The notes under the pieces are model-generated. The model made no database searches. It had not been told where the DNA came from and saw nothing but the letters and a program-made list of their open reading frames with translations. DNA of 64,000 nt from positions 806,001-870,000 of the forward strand of contig NZ_MTQN01000010.1 in the NCBI RefSeq assembly GCF_001984195.1, read 5' to 3'. The DNA comes from Kribbella sp. ALI-6-A (GTDB lineage: Bacteria; Actinomycetota; Actinomycetes; Propionibacteriales; Kribbellaceae). Position numbers and translations under genes: made by a program. Positions 35,229 through 45,630 of this stretch are shown here, in pieces (the first letter of the stretch is position 1; each line of letters begins with the position of its first letter).

Positions 35229-35423
35229 TCACGCGGCGGCGCGGGTCCGGTTCTTCTCGGCCCACACGGCGCGGCGCAGCTTGGCCTTGTCCGGGTAGCC
35301 GGCGGTCCGGCCGACCATGTAGACGTCGTGGCTGCGCATGTTCACCATCGCCGCGACGTACCAGACCGGGTTCCCCTCGGCCAGCATGGTGATGATCATC
35401 CGGCTGGCGTTGTTCTCGTTCAT
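35229..35423 (-). CDS. Conserved-looking 64-aa protein, unknown
   Basis: Short protein (64 aa) with a strong ribosome site, AAAGGAGAGGGTCAGC before ATG. The sequence begins MNENNASRMIITMLAEGNPVWY and contains MVNMRSHDVYMVGRTAGYPD, then a basic C-terminus (KAKLRRAVWAEKNRTRAAA). It has no signal or membrane helix and could be a small nucleic-acid-binding or regulatory protein. It is convergent with the hydrolase gene. About 290 bases upstream (35424-35711) hold no gene, are less G+C-rich and probably contain its promoter. Confidence 0.6.
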   Translation of the reverse strand: MNENNASRMIITMLAEGNPVWYVAAMVNMRSHDVYMVGRTAGYPDKAKLRRAVWAEKNRTRAAA

Positions 35424-35676
35424 GCTGACCCTCTCCTTTGTCTGTTCTGGCTCTTACTGGTACGTCGGACCACAAGTGCCGGAATCGACATTGCCGGGCC
35501 AAGAATTTTCCGCTGGTGGTCATCACGTCAGGCCGTGACCGTTGGGCGCATGGATCGACCGCTTACCGAACGAATTTCGAGAATCGCCGTACTCGCTTCG
35601 GGCTGACCCGTCGGAGGGGATAGATTCGAGGTCCCCCCACGTGTGGAGGTCCCACTCCCCCCGGGACCCGCACGGG

Positions 35677-35707
35677 CGAATGCCCCGATCCAAGGTCGGG
35701 GCATTCG
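35677..35707. terminator. Terminator hairpin after ABC-2 permease
   Basis: Arms 35677-35689 and 35695-35707 pair over 13 positions with one G-T and a five-base loop. It begins four bases beyond the stop of the ABC-2 permease gene on the minus strand. Confidence 0.75.
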
Positions 35708-35711
35708 TTTG

Positions 35712-36481
35712 TCAGTTGCTGGTGCGGCGGCGGTAGAGCAGCGACGCGAAGATCACCGAGAAGATCAGCAGTCCGCTGCACCAGGCCAGCGCGATCCAGC
35801 CGGAGCTGCCCAGCGGCGTACCGGTCAGGAAGCTGCGCACGGTCTCGATCACCGGCGTGATCGGCTGGTGTTCGCTGATCGGGCGCAGCCAGCGCGGCAT
35901 CGTCTCGGGCTGGACGAAGGCGCTGCTCAGGTACGGCAGGAACAGCATGAAGAAGCTCAGCGTGCTGGCCGACTCGACCGTCTTCGCGATCACGCCGAGT
36001 CCGGCGGCCAGCCAGGACAGCGCGACCACGTAGAGCGCCAGCAGCCCGATCGCGCCGAACCACTCGGCCGCGGAGGCGTTCGGCCGGAAGCCCATCGCCA
36101 GTGACGCGAGCAGCACGATCGCGGTGGACACGGCGTTGCGGACGACGCTGGCGGTGACGTGCCCGGTGAGCACCGCGAAGCTGCGGACCGGCAGCGACCG
36201 GAGCCGGTCGATCATGCCCTTGGTCATGTCGTCGGCGACCGCCATCGCGGTGTTCGACGCGCCGTACCCGGTGGTCAGCAGCAGGATGCCGGGCACGACG
36301 TAGTTGATGTAGCGGGTGCCGGTCTCGATCGCGCCGCCGAAGACGAAGACGAACAACGTCATCATCAGCACCGGCAGCAGGACCGACACGAACAGTGTGT
36401 CGACGTTGCGCCGGGTCAGCCGGACGCTGCGGTCGATCATCGTCGCGGTGTCGCTCACCGCGGCCGCGAAGCCTTCGTGGC

Positions 36482-36485
<4 letters not shown>
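35712..36485 (-). CDS. ABC-2 type exporter permease
   Basis: Permease of 257 aa, ABC-2 family (DrrB-like), about six helices. Typical segments are MIDRSVRLTRRNVDTLFVSVLLPV at the start, YINYVVPGILLLTTGYGASNTAMAVADDMTKGMIDRLRSLPV, and the late HQPITPVIETVRSFLTGTP. Its ATG overlaps the TGA of the ATPase gene (ATGA). Together they form a drug/lipid exporter of the daunorubicin-resistance type, under control of the divergent TetR regulator. Confidence 0.9.
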
Positions 36486-37393
<908 letters not shown>

Positions 37394-37408
37394 GGACATC
37401 TCCTTACT

Positions 37409-37444
37409 GCGTATCGAGTACGCTAAATAGCGTAGCATCTACGC
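37409..37444. promoter_or_regulatory. Double TetR operator between ABC exporter and tetR
   Basis: Two identical-arm palindromes, GCGTA-N5-TACGC, lie at 37409-37423 (spacer tcgag) and 37430-37444 (spacer gcatc). Their starts are 21 bp apart, two helical turns. They also nest in a larger symmetry: TACTGCGTA at 37405-37413 mirrors TACGCAGTA at 37440-37448. The site occupies most of the 72-bp gap between the two divergent starts. Confidence 0.8.
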
Positions 37445-37465
37445 AGTAGTCGTTTCTAGACTGAG

Positions 37466-38209
37466 GTGGTGGAGATCAACGAGCTGCCGGCCGACGTCGC
37501 GCTGCTGTGGGGCCTGCGGGACGGATCGCGCCGAGGACCGAAGCCGTCGCTAACCGTCGAGGACATCACCCGGGCGGCGATCGAGCTCGCGGACGCCGAG
37601 GGGTTGGCGGCGGTGTCGATGGCGCGGGTGGCCGAGCGGCTGGGCAACTCCACGATGGCGCTCTACCGGCACGTGAAGAGCAAGGACGAGCTGCTGACAC
37701 TGATGTCGGACGCCGCTCTGGAGCAGCCCGCACCGATGCCGGACGACGTGGACTGGCGGACCGGCCTCACCTTTTGGGCCGACAACGTACTGACCGTCCT
37801 GCGCCAGCACCGCTGGTACGCCCAGCTCCCGATCTCAGGACCGCCGGCCGGGCCGAAAAACCTCGCGTGGTTCGACGCGGCTCTCGGCGCGCTGGCCGGC
37901 ACCGGCCTGAGCGAGGAGGGCAAGGTCGGCGTGGTGATGGGCCTGATGACCTACGTGCACGGCCAGATCCGCCTGTCGATCGACCTGGGCGAGGGTTTCG
38001 CGGAGAACCCCGACGCCTTCAAGCAGTACGGAGAGGTGCTGGCGAAGGTCGTCGACCGGCAGCAGTTGCCGGCGTTGGCGCGGGTGCTCGACGCTGGGGT
38101 GTTCGCGACGGAGATCGCTTTCGACGACGCCGACGACCAGGACTTCGACTTCGGCCTGCAGCTCTTCCTGGACGGCGTCGCGGGCCTGATCGAACGGACC
38201 TGCTCCTAG
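37466..38209 (+). CDS. TetR/AcrR-family repressor
   Basis: Regulator of 247 aa. A basic start (GSRRGPKPSLTVEDI) leads to the TetR helix-turn-helix (AVSMARVAERLGNSTMALYRHVKSKDELL) and a TetR C-terminal ligand domain. GTG at 37466 has no clear ribosome site and could be leaderless, with TAGACT eight bases upstream as -10. Expected to repress itself and the divergent DrrAB-type exporter through the paired operator. Its stop TAG sits in a CTAG shared with the convergent kinase gene. Confidence 0.88.
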   Translation: MVEINELPADVALLWGLRDGSRRGPKPSLTVEDITRAAIELADAEGLAAVSMARVAERLGNSTMALYRHVKSKDELLTLMSDAALEQPAPMPDDVDWRTGLTFWADNVLTVLRQHRWYAQLPISGPPAGPKNLAWFDAALGALAGTGLSEEGKVGVVMGLMTYVHGQIRLSIDLGEGFAENPDAFKQYGEVLAKVVDRQQLPALARVLDAGVFATEIAFDDADDQDFDFGLQLFLDGVAGLIERTCS

Positions 38210-38835
38210 GTCAGATGCAAAATCGCGTCGGCGGCCGGCCTGGTCGAGGCGATCAGCCGGGCGTTGCGCTCGTCGGAACCGTAGGTGCGCTCGTGGGCTT
38301 CCTCCGGTGAGCGACCGAAGCGGCGGTGGCGCGCTTCGAGACGGGCGTGCCGGACGTCCTCGGGCAGGTCGATGTACCAGACCTCGTCGAGCAGGCGCCG
38401 ACCCGTTGCCCAGGGCTCCTGGTCCAGGAGCAGGTAGTTGCCCTCGGTCACCACCAGGTCGACCTCCGGGCCGACGCCGATGGTCGCGGCGATCGAGTCC
38501 TCCAGCTCCCGGTCGAAGCGCGGCGCCCAGACGGTCCCGTCGCGGTCCGTCAGCCGCCGCAGCAGTGCGACGAACCCACCGGCGTCGAACGTGTGCGGCG
38601 CGCCCTTCACATCGGCCAGCCCCAGAGCTTCCAGCGCCGACTGCGCCAGGTGATACCCGTCCATCGGCACGAGCGCGACCCGGTGACCTTCCGCGACCAA
38701 CTCGTCGACCAGGCGTTCGGCGTACGTCGACTTGCCGGCGGCGGGCGCACCCGTGATCCCCAGGAGTGCCCGCTCCGGCCGCTTGGCCAGCTCAGCGGCA
38801 CGTTCACGGGCGGCAACCGGGTCGAGTGAGCGCAT
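38206..38835 (-). CDS. Nucleoside/nucleotide kinase family protein
   Basis: Kinase of 209 aa in the uridine-kinase/PanK-like P-loop group. Walker A GAPAAGKST is at residues 28-36. The substrate segment PMDGYHLAQSALEALGLADVKGAPHTFDAGGF, APRFDRELEDSI, VVTEGNYLLLD and the lid region RHRRFGRSPEEA all match the group (YfdH/FrcK-like ATP-dependent kinases). It phosphorylates a nucleoside, sugar or pantothenate-type acceptor; which one is unknown. It ends on the CTAG shared with tetR and lies just upstream of nothing related on its strand. Confidence 0.82.
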   Translation of the reverse strand: MRSLDPVAARERAAELAKRPERALLGITGAPAAGKSTYAERLVDELVAEGHRVALVPMDGYHLAQSALEALGLADVKGAPHTFDAGGFVALLRRLTDRDGTVWAPRFDRELEDSIAATIGVGPEVDLVVTEGNYLLLDQEPWATGRRLLDEVWYIDLPEDVRHARLEARHRRFGRSPEEAHERTYGSDERNARLIASTRPAADAILHLT

Positions 38836-38861
38836 TCCCAGATCCTAGGGGCGGACGTCCA

Positions 38862-39620
38862 TCACTCAGCAACCTTTGCGCAACAGGTCGCATCACGCTC
38901 ACTTTCATGTCGTCTCGCGCTCCAGCTTGTGGTTGATGAGTGCTGCAGATCCGTCCAGAGGTCTCCGAGGTCGCTCGTGTGCTGTTCGGTGACCAGGCGG
39001 CGGGCGATCGAGCCGGTCCCTTCGAGCTGGAGGGTCTGTGGTGCGTCCGGGAGCCGGTGACCGAGGGCGGTGAGGCTGTCGAGGCATCGAGCGCCGCCGA
39101 GGATCGCCCAACCGGAGCGGTGCCCGGGCGAGAGGTCGAGATCCTCGGCCAGCAGTTCGTCAGCGCCGAGAGTGGATCGGGTTCGGGTCCGGAGCCGACC
39201 ACCGGCTTCCCCGTACCGGCCGAGGACGAGCGACTCCCGGATCAGCGCCCGGCAGCCGTCGTCCAGGGTGAGCGCGGTGGACCGTTGCACGTCAGCGCCT
39301 TCGGCAACCACGAAGGGTTCGCCGTGCCAGCTCAGCTCGGCGCCGCCGGTGAGCGTGACATCCACGTCCCAGCGAGCCGACCCGCCGCGCATCGCATAGG
39401 CGACGGTTCCCGCGGTCTCCACGATGTCCAACCGGAGGCGGCCCTGGGCGACGACCTCGATCCGGACGTCGTCACCGGCGAGCAGCAACGCGCCGGCCGC
39501 GACCAGAGCGACCCGTACCGTGCCGTCCGGCGCCGGCAACCGTCGAGGGGACAGGTCGCCGGTCCGCAGGACGCACCGGTCGCGCACGCGGTCAGCCGCA
39601 ACCTCAATGCGAGTGAGCAT
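38862..39620 (-). CDS. ureD: Urease accessory protein UreD
   Basis: UreD (252 aa), scaffold that carries UreF-UreG to apo-urease for nickel insertion. Recognisable parts are [30 protein letters not shown], the strand [48 protein letters not shown] and LDLSPGH. It is divergent in sequence, as actinobacterial UreD usually is. ATG 39620 overlaps the end of ureG by 17 bases (an in-frame GTG at 39626 is possible). Last gene of the urease operon. Confidence 0.85.
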   Translation of the reverse strand: MLTRIEVAADRVRDRCVLRTGDLSPRRLPAPDGTVRVALVAAGALLLAGDDVRIEVVAQGRLRLDIVETAGTVAYAMRGGSARWDVDVTLTGGAELSWHGEPFVVAEGADVQRSTALTLDDGCRALIRESLVLGRYGEAGGRLRTRTRSTLGADELLAEDLDLSPGHRSGWAILGGARCLDSLTALGHRLPDAPQTLQLEGTGSIARRLVTEQHTSDLGDLWTDLQHSSTTSWSARRHESERDATCCAKVAE

Positions 39621-40401
39621 GCGCACCGACGTCCGCAGCCGTCCCTGTTCCCGCCTCCACGTTCGCGTCGGCGCTCTCGCCGCAGTGGGCCGGGGTGGCG
39701 TGAGCGTGGGTGATGATCGCCCCGTCCTCCCCGACGTGGGAGTGCGGAGCCATCGGGCCGGGATCGACCGGGGTGTGCGAGCCGCTGCGGACCGTCGCCG
39801 TCATGTCCAGCACCCACCGTTTGAGTGCTGCCACCGACGCGCGGTCGGTCCGCGACAGCGCCAGGACGGGCTTGCCGTCGCGGGCGGCCTCGGCGTCGGC
39901 GACCATGCGCGGGACGTCGACCCCGACGTACGGCGCGAGGTCGGTCTTGTTCACCACCAGCAGGTCGGCGCGGGCGATCCCCGGGCCTCCCTTGCGCGCG
40001 ACGTCGCCGCCGCCGGCCACGTCGAGCACGAAGATCTGCGCGTCGACCAGTGCGGGCGAGAAGGTCGCGGTCAGGTTGTCGCCGCCGGACTCGACCAGGA
40101 CGACGTCGAGTGGCGCGAAATCGCGTTCCAAGTCCTCGACGGCGATCAGGTTCGGTGTGACGTCGTCGCGAATCGCGGTGTGTGGGCAGGCGCCGGTCTC
40201 GACCGCGCGGATCCGTTCGGCGTCGAGCACGCCGGCCGAGCGCAGCAGTTTGGCGTCCTCGTCGGTGTAGATGTCGTTGGTGATCACGCCGAGGCGCAGC
40301 TCGGCTGCCAGTTCGCGGCACACGGTGGCGATCAGCGAGCTCTTGCCCGTGCCGACCGGCCCCGCGACCCCGAGCCGGAACGACCTGCTGGATTCAGGCA
40401 T
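39604..40401 (-). CDS. ureG: Urease accessory GTPase UreG with His-rich C-terminal tail
   Basis: UreG (265 aa), SIMIBI GTPase that delivers nickel during urease maturation. P-loop [19 protein letters not shown], the metal-binding CPH motif ([12 protein letters not shown]), [13 protein letters not shown] and [10 protein letters not shown] are intact by residue 170. After the usual end the protein runs on for about 60 residues rich in His ([21 protein letters not shown]). UreE is absent from the operon, so this tail may store or pass nickel. It overlaps ureF by eight bases. Confidence 0.93.
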   Translation of the reverse strand: MPESSRSFRLGVAGPVGTGKSSLIATVCRELAAELRLGVITNDIYTDEDAKLLRSAGVLDAERIRAVETGACPHTAIRDDVTPNLIAVEDLERDFAPLDVVLVESGGDNLTATFSPALVDAQIFVLDVAGGGDVARKGGPGIARADLLVVNKTDLAPYVGVDVPRMVADAEAARDGKPVLALSRTDRASVAALKRWVLDMTATVRSGSHTPVDPGPMAPHSHVGEDGAIITHAHATPAHCGESADANVEAGTGTAADVGAHAHSH

Positions 40402-41068
40402 GGAACAACCTCATTCTCTCGATGGAGTGCTGTTGCGCGAACACGTCGACCAGCGGAGCGCCGTACGCCGGTACGTCGCCCGGCCGGGTCAGCCCGAAGA
40501 CATCGGCGACCAGGTCCTCGATGTCGGGATGCAGCGCGGTCAACCAGCCGGCCGCCTCTGCCGGGTCGACCGGCAGCAGCTTGAGCGAGGCGGCAACGAC
40601 CGTTTGCGCGTCGTCGTAGCCGACCAGCCGCGCGGTCTGTTCGGCCGACAGGCCGGTCACCGCGGCGACCACTCCGACGACGACAGGACGAGCGATCTCG
40701 GTGTCGGACGGGAGAAAGTCCGTCACGCGGGGCCAGACTCGGGTCGCCAGTCTCGAGTAGGCCCGGCCTTGCCGCCGGGATGCGGCGCGCAACGCCTGAC
40801 TCGGCACCCGAGCGGCCCAGGCGGCTTCGACGGGCCCGATCTCCTGCCCACCAGAGGCAAGCTGACGAGCGACCACCGCGATGCCGGCCTCCACCCGAGT
40901 CACGGTGCGCAGGCGGTCGCGCGCGTACTGCACCACCTCCTGCAGTTTGTTGCCCTTGGCCCCCAGTCTGGCGCGGACCGCGGCCTCGAGGCCCGCCGAC
41001 TGGGTGTGGCCGCCGGTCGGCAGGCGGGCGTCGGCCAGCGTCATCAGAACCAGCTCGGTCGTCGCCAT
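40394..41068 (-). CDS. ureF: Urease accessory protein UreF
   Basis: UreF (224 aa), all-helical activator of UreG. It starts with [26 protein letters not shown], matching the family's SDSxxPxGGFxxSxGLE region with several changes. ATG 41068 shares one base with the ureC stop (TGATG), so translation is coupled. It overlaps ureG by eight bases. Confidence 0.88.
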   Translation of the reverse strand: MATTELVLMTLADARLPTGGHTQSAGLEAAVRARLGAKGNKLQEVVQYARDRLRTVTRVEAGIAVVARQLASGGQEIGPVEAAWAARVPSQALRAASRRQGRAYSRLATRVWPRVTDFLPSDTEIARPVVVGVVAAVTGLSAEQTARLVGYDDAQTVVAASLKLLPVDPAEAAGWLTALHPDIEDLVADVFGLTRPGDVPAYGAPLVDVFAQQHSIERMRLFHA

Positions 41069-42774
41069 CAAAACATCGAGTACAGCTGGGTCAGCGGCAG
41101 GCGGTCGGCCGGGGCGGGTTCGATCAGGTCGCCGTCGACGGTGATCGCGAACGTCTCCGGGTCGATCTCGATGCTCGGCAACGCGTCGTTGTTCCGCATC
41201 TGTGCCTTGCCGACGTCACGGGTCGGACCGACCGCGACCAGCTCCCGGCGCAGCTCGAGCCGATCGGCCAGCCCCTCGTCGAGCGCGGCCGGAGCGACGA
41301 ACGAGTACGACGTACGGGCACCGACAGCGTCGCCGAAAGCGGGCCGCATCAGCACCGGCTGCGGGGTCGGGATCGAGGCGTTCGGATCACCGAGCGCGGC
41401 CCAGGCGATCGTGCCACCCTTGATCACCAACGCCGGCCGGACGCCGAAGAACGCCGGATCCCACAGCGTCAGGTCGGCCAGCTTGCCTGCCTCCACCGAC
41501 CCCACCAGGTAGTCGATTCCGTGCGCGACCGCCGGGTTGATCGTGTACTTGGCGACGTACCGGCGGACCCGGTCGTTGTCGGCCGGAGCTCCGTTCAGGT
41601 CGAGGTGACCACGGCGGGCCTTCATCACGTGAGCGACCTGCCAGGTGCGGGTGATCACCTCGCCGATCCGGCCCATCGCCTGCGCGTCGGACGAGGTGAT
41701 CGACAGCGCGCCGAGGTCGTGCAGGACGTCCTCGGCGGCGATCGTGGTGGCCCGGATCCGGGACTCGGCGAAGGCGAGGTCCTCGGGCACCTCGGGATTG
41801 AGGTGGTGGCAGACCATCAGCATGTCCAGGTGCTCGGCAACGGTGTTGACCGTGTGAGGAAGCGTCGGGTTGGTCGAGCCGGGGATGACGTGCGGGTGCG
41901 CGGCGATCGAGAGGATGTCGGGCGCGTGCCCACCGCCGGCGCCTTCGACATGGAAGGCGTGGATCGAGCGGCCGCCGATCGCCGCGAGCGTGGACTCCAC
42001 GAAGCCCGCTTCGTTCAGCGAGTCCGCGTGCAGCGCGACCTGCAGCCCCCAGTCGTCGGCGGCCCGCAGCGCGGCGTCGATCGCGGCCGGCGTCGAGCCC
42101 CAGTCCTCGTGCACCTTGTAACCGGCGGCGCCGCCCAGCGCCTGCTCGGCGAGCCCTTCCGCGCTCACGGTGTTGCCCTTGCCGAGCAGCAGCACGTTGA
42201 GCGGGAAGTCGTCGAGGGCACGGTGCAGCTGCTGCAGGTGCCAGCTGCCGGGGGTGACGGTGGTCGCCTTCGAACCCTCGCTCGGCCCGGTGCCCCCACC
42301 GACGATCGTGGTGATGCCCGCGGCGCTCGCCTCGTGCAGCTGTGAGGGTGACAGCAAGTGCACGTGCGAGTCGATGCCGCCGGCAGTGAGGATCCGTCCC
42401 TCGCCCGCGATCACGTCGGTCGACGGCCCGATCCGTAGGTCCGGGTGCACGCCGTCCGCGATGTCCGGGTTGCCTGCCTTGCCGAGAGCAACGATCCTGC
42501 CGTCCCGGATCCCGACGTCTGCGCGGACGATGCCCCACCAGTCGATCACGAGCACATTGGTGATCACCGTGTCCGGTGCTCCTTCGGCCCGGGTCGTCGT
42601 ACCCTGCGCCATCGACTCCCGGATCGACTTGCCGCCGCCGAAAACGACCTCCTCCCCACCCACGGTCAGGTCCTGCTCGACCTCCACCCACAGATCGGTG
42701 TCCGCCAGGCGGACCTGGTCGCCGACCGTCGGCCCGTACAAGGCGGCGTACGCGGCGCGCGAGATCTCAACCAT
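41068..42774 (-). CDS. ureC: Urease alpha subunit UreC
   Basis: Catalytic subunit (568 aa), hydrolysing urea to ammonia and carbamate with two nickel ions. Ligands and catalytic residues are in place: GGIDSHVHL (two His), GYKVHEDWG (carbamylated Lys and His), the flap [22 protein letters not shown] (Cys and His), and [19 protein letters not shown] (metal Asp). The segment [14 protein letters not shown] replaces the commoner ICPQQ-type stretch. It overlaps ureB by eight bases. Confidence 0.96.
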   Translation of the reverse strand: MVEISRAAYAALYGPTVGDQVRLADTDLWVEVEQDLTVGGEEVVFGGGKSIRESMAQGTTTRAEGAPDTVITNVLVIDWWGIVRADVGIRDGRIVALGKAGNPDIADGVHPDLRIGPSTDVIAGEGRILTAGGIDSHVHLLSPSQLHEASAAGITTIVGGGTGPSEGSKATTVTPGSWHLQQLHRALDDFPLNVLLLGKGNTVSAEGLAEQALGGAAGYKVHEDWGSTPAAIDAALRAADDWGLQVALHADSLNEAGFVESTLAAIGGRSIHAFHVEGAGGGHAPDILSIAAHPHVIPGSTNPTLPHTVNTVAEHLDMLMVCHHLNPEVPEDLAFAESRIRATTIAAEDVLHDLGALSITSSDAQAMGRIGEVITRTWQVAHVMKARRGHLDLNGAPADNDRVRRYVAKYTINPAVAHGIDYLVGSVEAGKLADLTLWDPAFFGVRPALVIKGGTIAWAALGDPNASIPTPQPVLMRPAFGDAVGARTSYSFVAPAALDEGLADRLELRRELVAVGPTRDVGKAQMRNNDALPSIEIDPETFAITVDGDLIEPAPADRLPLTQLYSMF

Positions 42775-43102
42775 CGCTGGGCGCCTTGATCTGCAGGCCC
42801 GGTACGACGCGGCGGCCGCGCAGGGCGACCGCGGCGACCTCGCGGGAAGCGCCGGGTTCGAAGCGCTGGGAGGTGCCGGCGGGGATGTCGAGGCGGAACC
42901 CGGCGGCGGCGCGGCGGTCGAAGGCGAGAGCGGAGTTGGCGTCGGGCAGATGGAGGTGCGACCCCAGCTGGACGGGACGGTCGCCGGTGTTGACGATCAC
43001 CAGCCGCAGCCGTTCGTCGGGTGCGCGATCCGCGTTGAGCTCGATGGTTCCCGGGCGGGTCCGTACGGCGCCCGGGGCACTGCTCGATGGAGTAGCCGGC
43101 AC
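42767..43102 (-). CDS. ureB: Urease beta subunit UreB
   Basis: Structural subunit of 111 aa. Family segments are [34 protein letters not shown] and [30 protein letters not shown] start at 43102 has AGGAG upstream and lies 12 bases after ureA. Confidence 0.94.
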   Translation of the reverse strand: MPATPSSSAPGAVRTRPGTIELNADRAPDERLRLVIVNTGDRPVQLGSHLHLPDANSALAFDRRAAAGFRLDIPAGTSQRFEPGASREVAAVALRGRRVVPGLQIKAPSDG

Positions 43103-43114
43103 GGTTCTCCTGCC

Positions 43115-43417
43115 TCAGATGATGGGGTTGTGGACAGTGACGAGCTTGCGGCCGTCGGGAAACGTGGCTTCGACCTGGACGTCGTGCAGGAGCTCGGCGA
43201 CGCCGGGCACGACGTCGTCGCGGGTCAGTACGGTGCGGCCGGACTCCATCAGGTCGGCGACCAAGGCCCCTTCGCGGGCTCGTTCGATGACCCAGGTGCT
43301 GAGCAGGGCCACGGCTTCGGGGTGGTTGAGCGGGACTCCGCGAGACAGCCGGTCGCGCGCGACCATGCCGGCGACGGACAGCAGCAGCTTCTCGACCTCG
43401 CTGGGAGTGAAGTTCAT
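43115..43417 (-). CDS. ureA: Urease gamma subunit UreA
   Basis: Small subunit of 100 aa: [20 protein letters not shown] at the N-terminus, [21 protein letters not shown], and [22 protein letters not shown] at the end. ATG 43417 overlaps the TGA of the NCS1 permease gene (ATGA), so the permease and urease are one transcription and translation unit. Confidence 0.95.
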   Translation of the reverse strand: MNFTPSEVEKLLLSVAGMVARDRLSRGVPLNHPEAVALLSTWVIERAREGALVADLMESGRTVLTRDDVVPGVAELLHDVQVEATFPDGRKLVTVHNPII

Positions 43418-45063
43418 GGCTGTGCCGGCAGGACGTGGTCGGCGACCTTGTCGGTGCTCAGGCACAGCGAGCAGACGTGGGCGTCATGGGTCACGCAGGC
43501 GGTCATGTCGGGACGCTCGTAGTCCTGCCGGCACACGTGACAGGTCAGCACGGCGCCCGACGGGTTGCCGTGCTCGTCCAGCATCGGAAGGTCGATGCCG
43601 TCGTCGGTACGGCGCAGGTAGTACTTGCCACGGGTGGCCACCGCCAGCACCGGCGGCAAGATGAGCGCCAAGCCGATCGCGACCAGCGGAGAGTACGGCT
43701 TGATCGCGTCGCCGAGCCCGCCGAAGAAGACCAGGATGGAGACGCCGGCCGCGACCGCCATCGAGACGAAGCCGACCGGGTTGACGGCGTACAGCATGCC
43801 CCGGCGGAACTCCGGTTGCAGCGGCGACAGCTTCAGCAGGTACTTGTTGAAGACGATGTCGGAGGCAACGACCACGATCCAGGCGATGCCGCAGTTGGCG
43901 TAGAAGCCGAGGATGGTGTTGAGGAAGTCGAACATGTTCGCCTCCATCAGCACCAGCGCGATCAGCAGGTTGAGGCCGAGGAAGACCAGCCGGCCGGGGT
44001 AGTGCCGGGTTAGCCGGGTGTAGGAGTTGGTCCAGGCCAGCGAACCGGAGTACGCGTTGGTGACGTTGATCTTGATCTGGCTGATCACCACCAGCACAAC
44101 CGCCAGCGCCATCGCGAGCCAGCCGGGCAGGAAGCCGTTGTAGATCTCCAGGAACTGGTGCACCGGCTCGTTCGCGACCGCGGCGCCGTCGGCGACGTTG
44201 GCGATCAGGTACACCGCGAGGAACAGCCCGATCGCCTGCTTCAACGCACCGAAGATCACCCAGCCGGGCCCGGCGAGCAGCACCGCCGACCACCAGCGCC
44301 GGGCGTTGTCCGGCGTCTTCGGCGGCATGAACCGCAGGTAGTCGATCTGCTCGGCGATCTGCGCGATCAGCGACAGACACACGCCGGCGGCCAGCAGCAT
44401 CGAGCCGACGTCGGTCGCGCCCTGGCCGTTCTCGCCCTGGTAGTCGAAGAACGACGACACCGACTCGGGGTGGGAGACGACCAGGTAGCCGAACGGCAGC
44501 ACCATCAGGACCAGCCACAACGGGGTCGTCCACACCTGCAGGGTCGACAGCACCTTCATCCCGTAGATCACCAGCGGGAAGATCACCAGCGTGGAGACGG
44601 CGTACCCGAGCCAGAGCGGCACGTTCAGCCCGAGCTCGAGGCCCTGGGCCATGATCGACCCCTCGAGGGCGAAGAAGATGAAGGTGAACGACGCGAAGAT
44701 CACGTTGGTCACCACCGACCCGTAGTACCCGAAACCGCTGCCGCGGGTGATCAGGTCCAGGTCGATGTTGTACCGCGCCGCGTAGTAGGCCAGCGGCAGC
44801 CCGGTCGCGAAGATCACCACCGCGAAGATCGCGATGCCCCACAACGCGTTGGTGGTGCCGTAGGAGATGCCGATGTTCGCACCGATCGCGAAGTCGGCCA
44901 GGTAGGCGATGCCGCCGAGCGCGGAGACCCCGACGACGCCGGTCGACCACTTGCGGTAGCTACGCGGCGCGAACCGCAGGGTGTAGTCCTCGAGCGTCTC
45001 GCGGGTCGCCGTACTGGCGGCCGGTGGGGGTGTGCGCTGGTCGAGCGAGGGTTCAACGGTCAT
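43414..45063 (-). CDS. NCS1-family permease with cysteine-rich C-terminal tail
   Basis: Cation symporter of 549 aa, nucleobase-cation-symport-1 family (purine/cytosine/allantoin-type), about 12 helices. It begins with [64 protein letters not shown] is the conserved late-helix region. After the last helix and [13 protein letters not shown] the tail holds five cysteines: CHVC, then AC near THDAHVC, then SLC. This looks like a metal or redox site on the cytoplasmic side. ATG 45063 is six bases from AGGAG. As head of the urease operon it may import urea or a ureide. Ligand unproven. Confidence 0.87.
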   Translation of the reverse strand: MTVEPSLDQRTPPPAASTATRETLEDYTLRFAPRSYRKWSTGVVGVSALGGIAYLADFAIGANIGISYGTTNALWGIAIFAVVIFATGLPLAYYAARYNIDLDLITRGSGFGYYGSVVTNVIFASFTFIFFALEGSIMAQGLELGLNVPLWLGYAVSTLVIFPLVIYGMKVLSTLQVWTTPLWLVLMVLPFGYLVVSHPESVSSFFDYQGENGQGATDVGSMLLAAGVCLSLIAQIAEQIDYLRFMPPKTPDNARRWWSAVLLAGPGWVIFGALKQAIGLFLAVYLIANVADGAAVANEPVHQFLEIYNGFLPGWLAMALAVVLVVISQIKINVTNAYSGSLAWTNSYTRLTRHYPGRLVFLGLNLLIALVLMEANMFDFLNTILGFYANCGIAWIVVVASDIVFNKYLLKLSPLQPEFRRGMLYAVNPVGFVSMAVAAGVSILVFFGGLGDAIKPYSPLVAIGLALILPPVLAVATRGKYYLRRTDDGIDLPMLDEHGNPSGAVLTCHVCRQDYERPDMTACVTHDAHVCSLCLSTDKVADHVLPAQP

Positions 45064-45161
45064 CACGAACTCCTGGCGGCACCTTCAGGCGGGTGGTGCA
45101 GTCGATGCACCCGAATGGAAGGAACCTAGGAACCGTCTGTTACCGCGGTGTTGCCGAGCCG

Positions 45162-45542
45162 CTACGTTCTTGTATTTCCATCTGGAAGTAATTCGGCGAG
45201 GTCCAGAGCGCGCTCGACCCGGTGCTCGGCGGCCCGCAGCCGGTCGGCCACGGTGGTGCCGACCGGTGACAGCGCGGTGACGATCCGCCGCTTGTCGCCG
45301 GGGTGGATCCGGCGCAGCACCAGGCCCCGCTCGACCAGTTTGTCCACGTGGCGGGTGAGGCTTGCCGCCGGCAGGACGGCGGTCTCGGCGAGCGTCGTCA
45401 TCGGCAGGCCCGGCTCCTCGTGCAGCGCGGACATCACCCGCCACTGCTCGATCGTCAGCTCGAATTCGTCCAGCTCCGGCAGCAGTCCAAGCTCGATCCG
45501 GCGCTCGGCCTGCTTGAGCAGGATGAGCAGGCTGGCCGACAT
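45162..45542 (-). CDS. MarR-family regulator
   Basis: Winged-helix regulator of 126 aa. LTIEQWRVMSALHEEPGLPMTTLAETAVLPAASLTRHVDKLVERGLV is the MarR DNA-binding part and RIHPGDKRRIVTALSPVG the wing. ATG 45542 follows GGGGAGGACC. It reads toward the permease-urease operon with 98 bases between them and is divergent from the AmiC-like gene. TTCCA-tc-TGGAA, a short palindrome, lies in its own 3' end (45176-45187). It could control either neighbour. Confidence 0.87.
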   Translation of the reverse strand: MSASLLILLKQAERRIELGLLPELDEFELTIEQWRVMSALHEEPGLPMTTLAETAVLPAASLTRHVDKLVERGLVLRRIHPGDKRRIVTALSPVGTTVADRLRAAEHRVERALDLAELLPDGNTRT

Positions 45543-45630
45543 GGTCCTCCCCGGATCTGCGCCGTCTCACGTTGCGGCGAATATAGCTCAGCGCTCGGAG
45601 AACCGGCGCTCGTTGGCCACACTGGTCGGC

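Noticed and set aside
35600-35672. tRNA-like T-loop (gattcgaggtcc) before a G/C-rich hairpin
   Set aside because: No acceptor or anticodon stem can be built around it.
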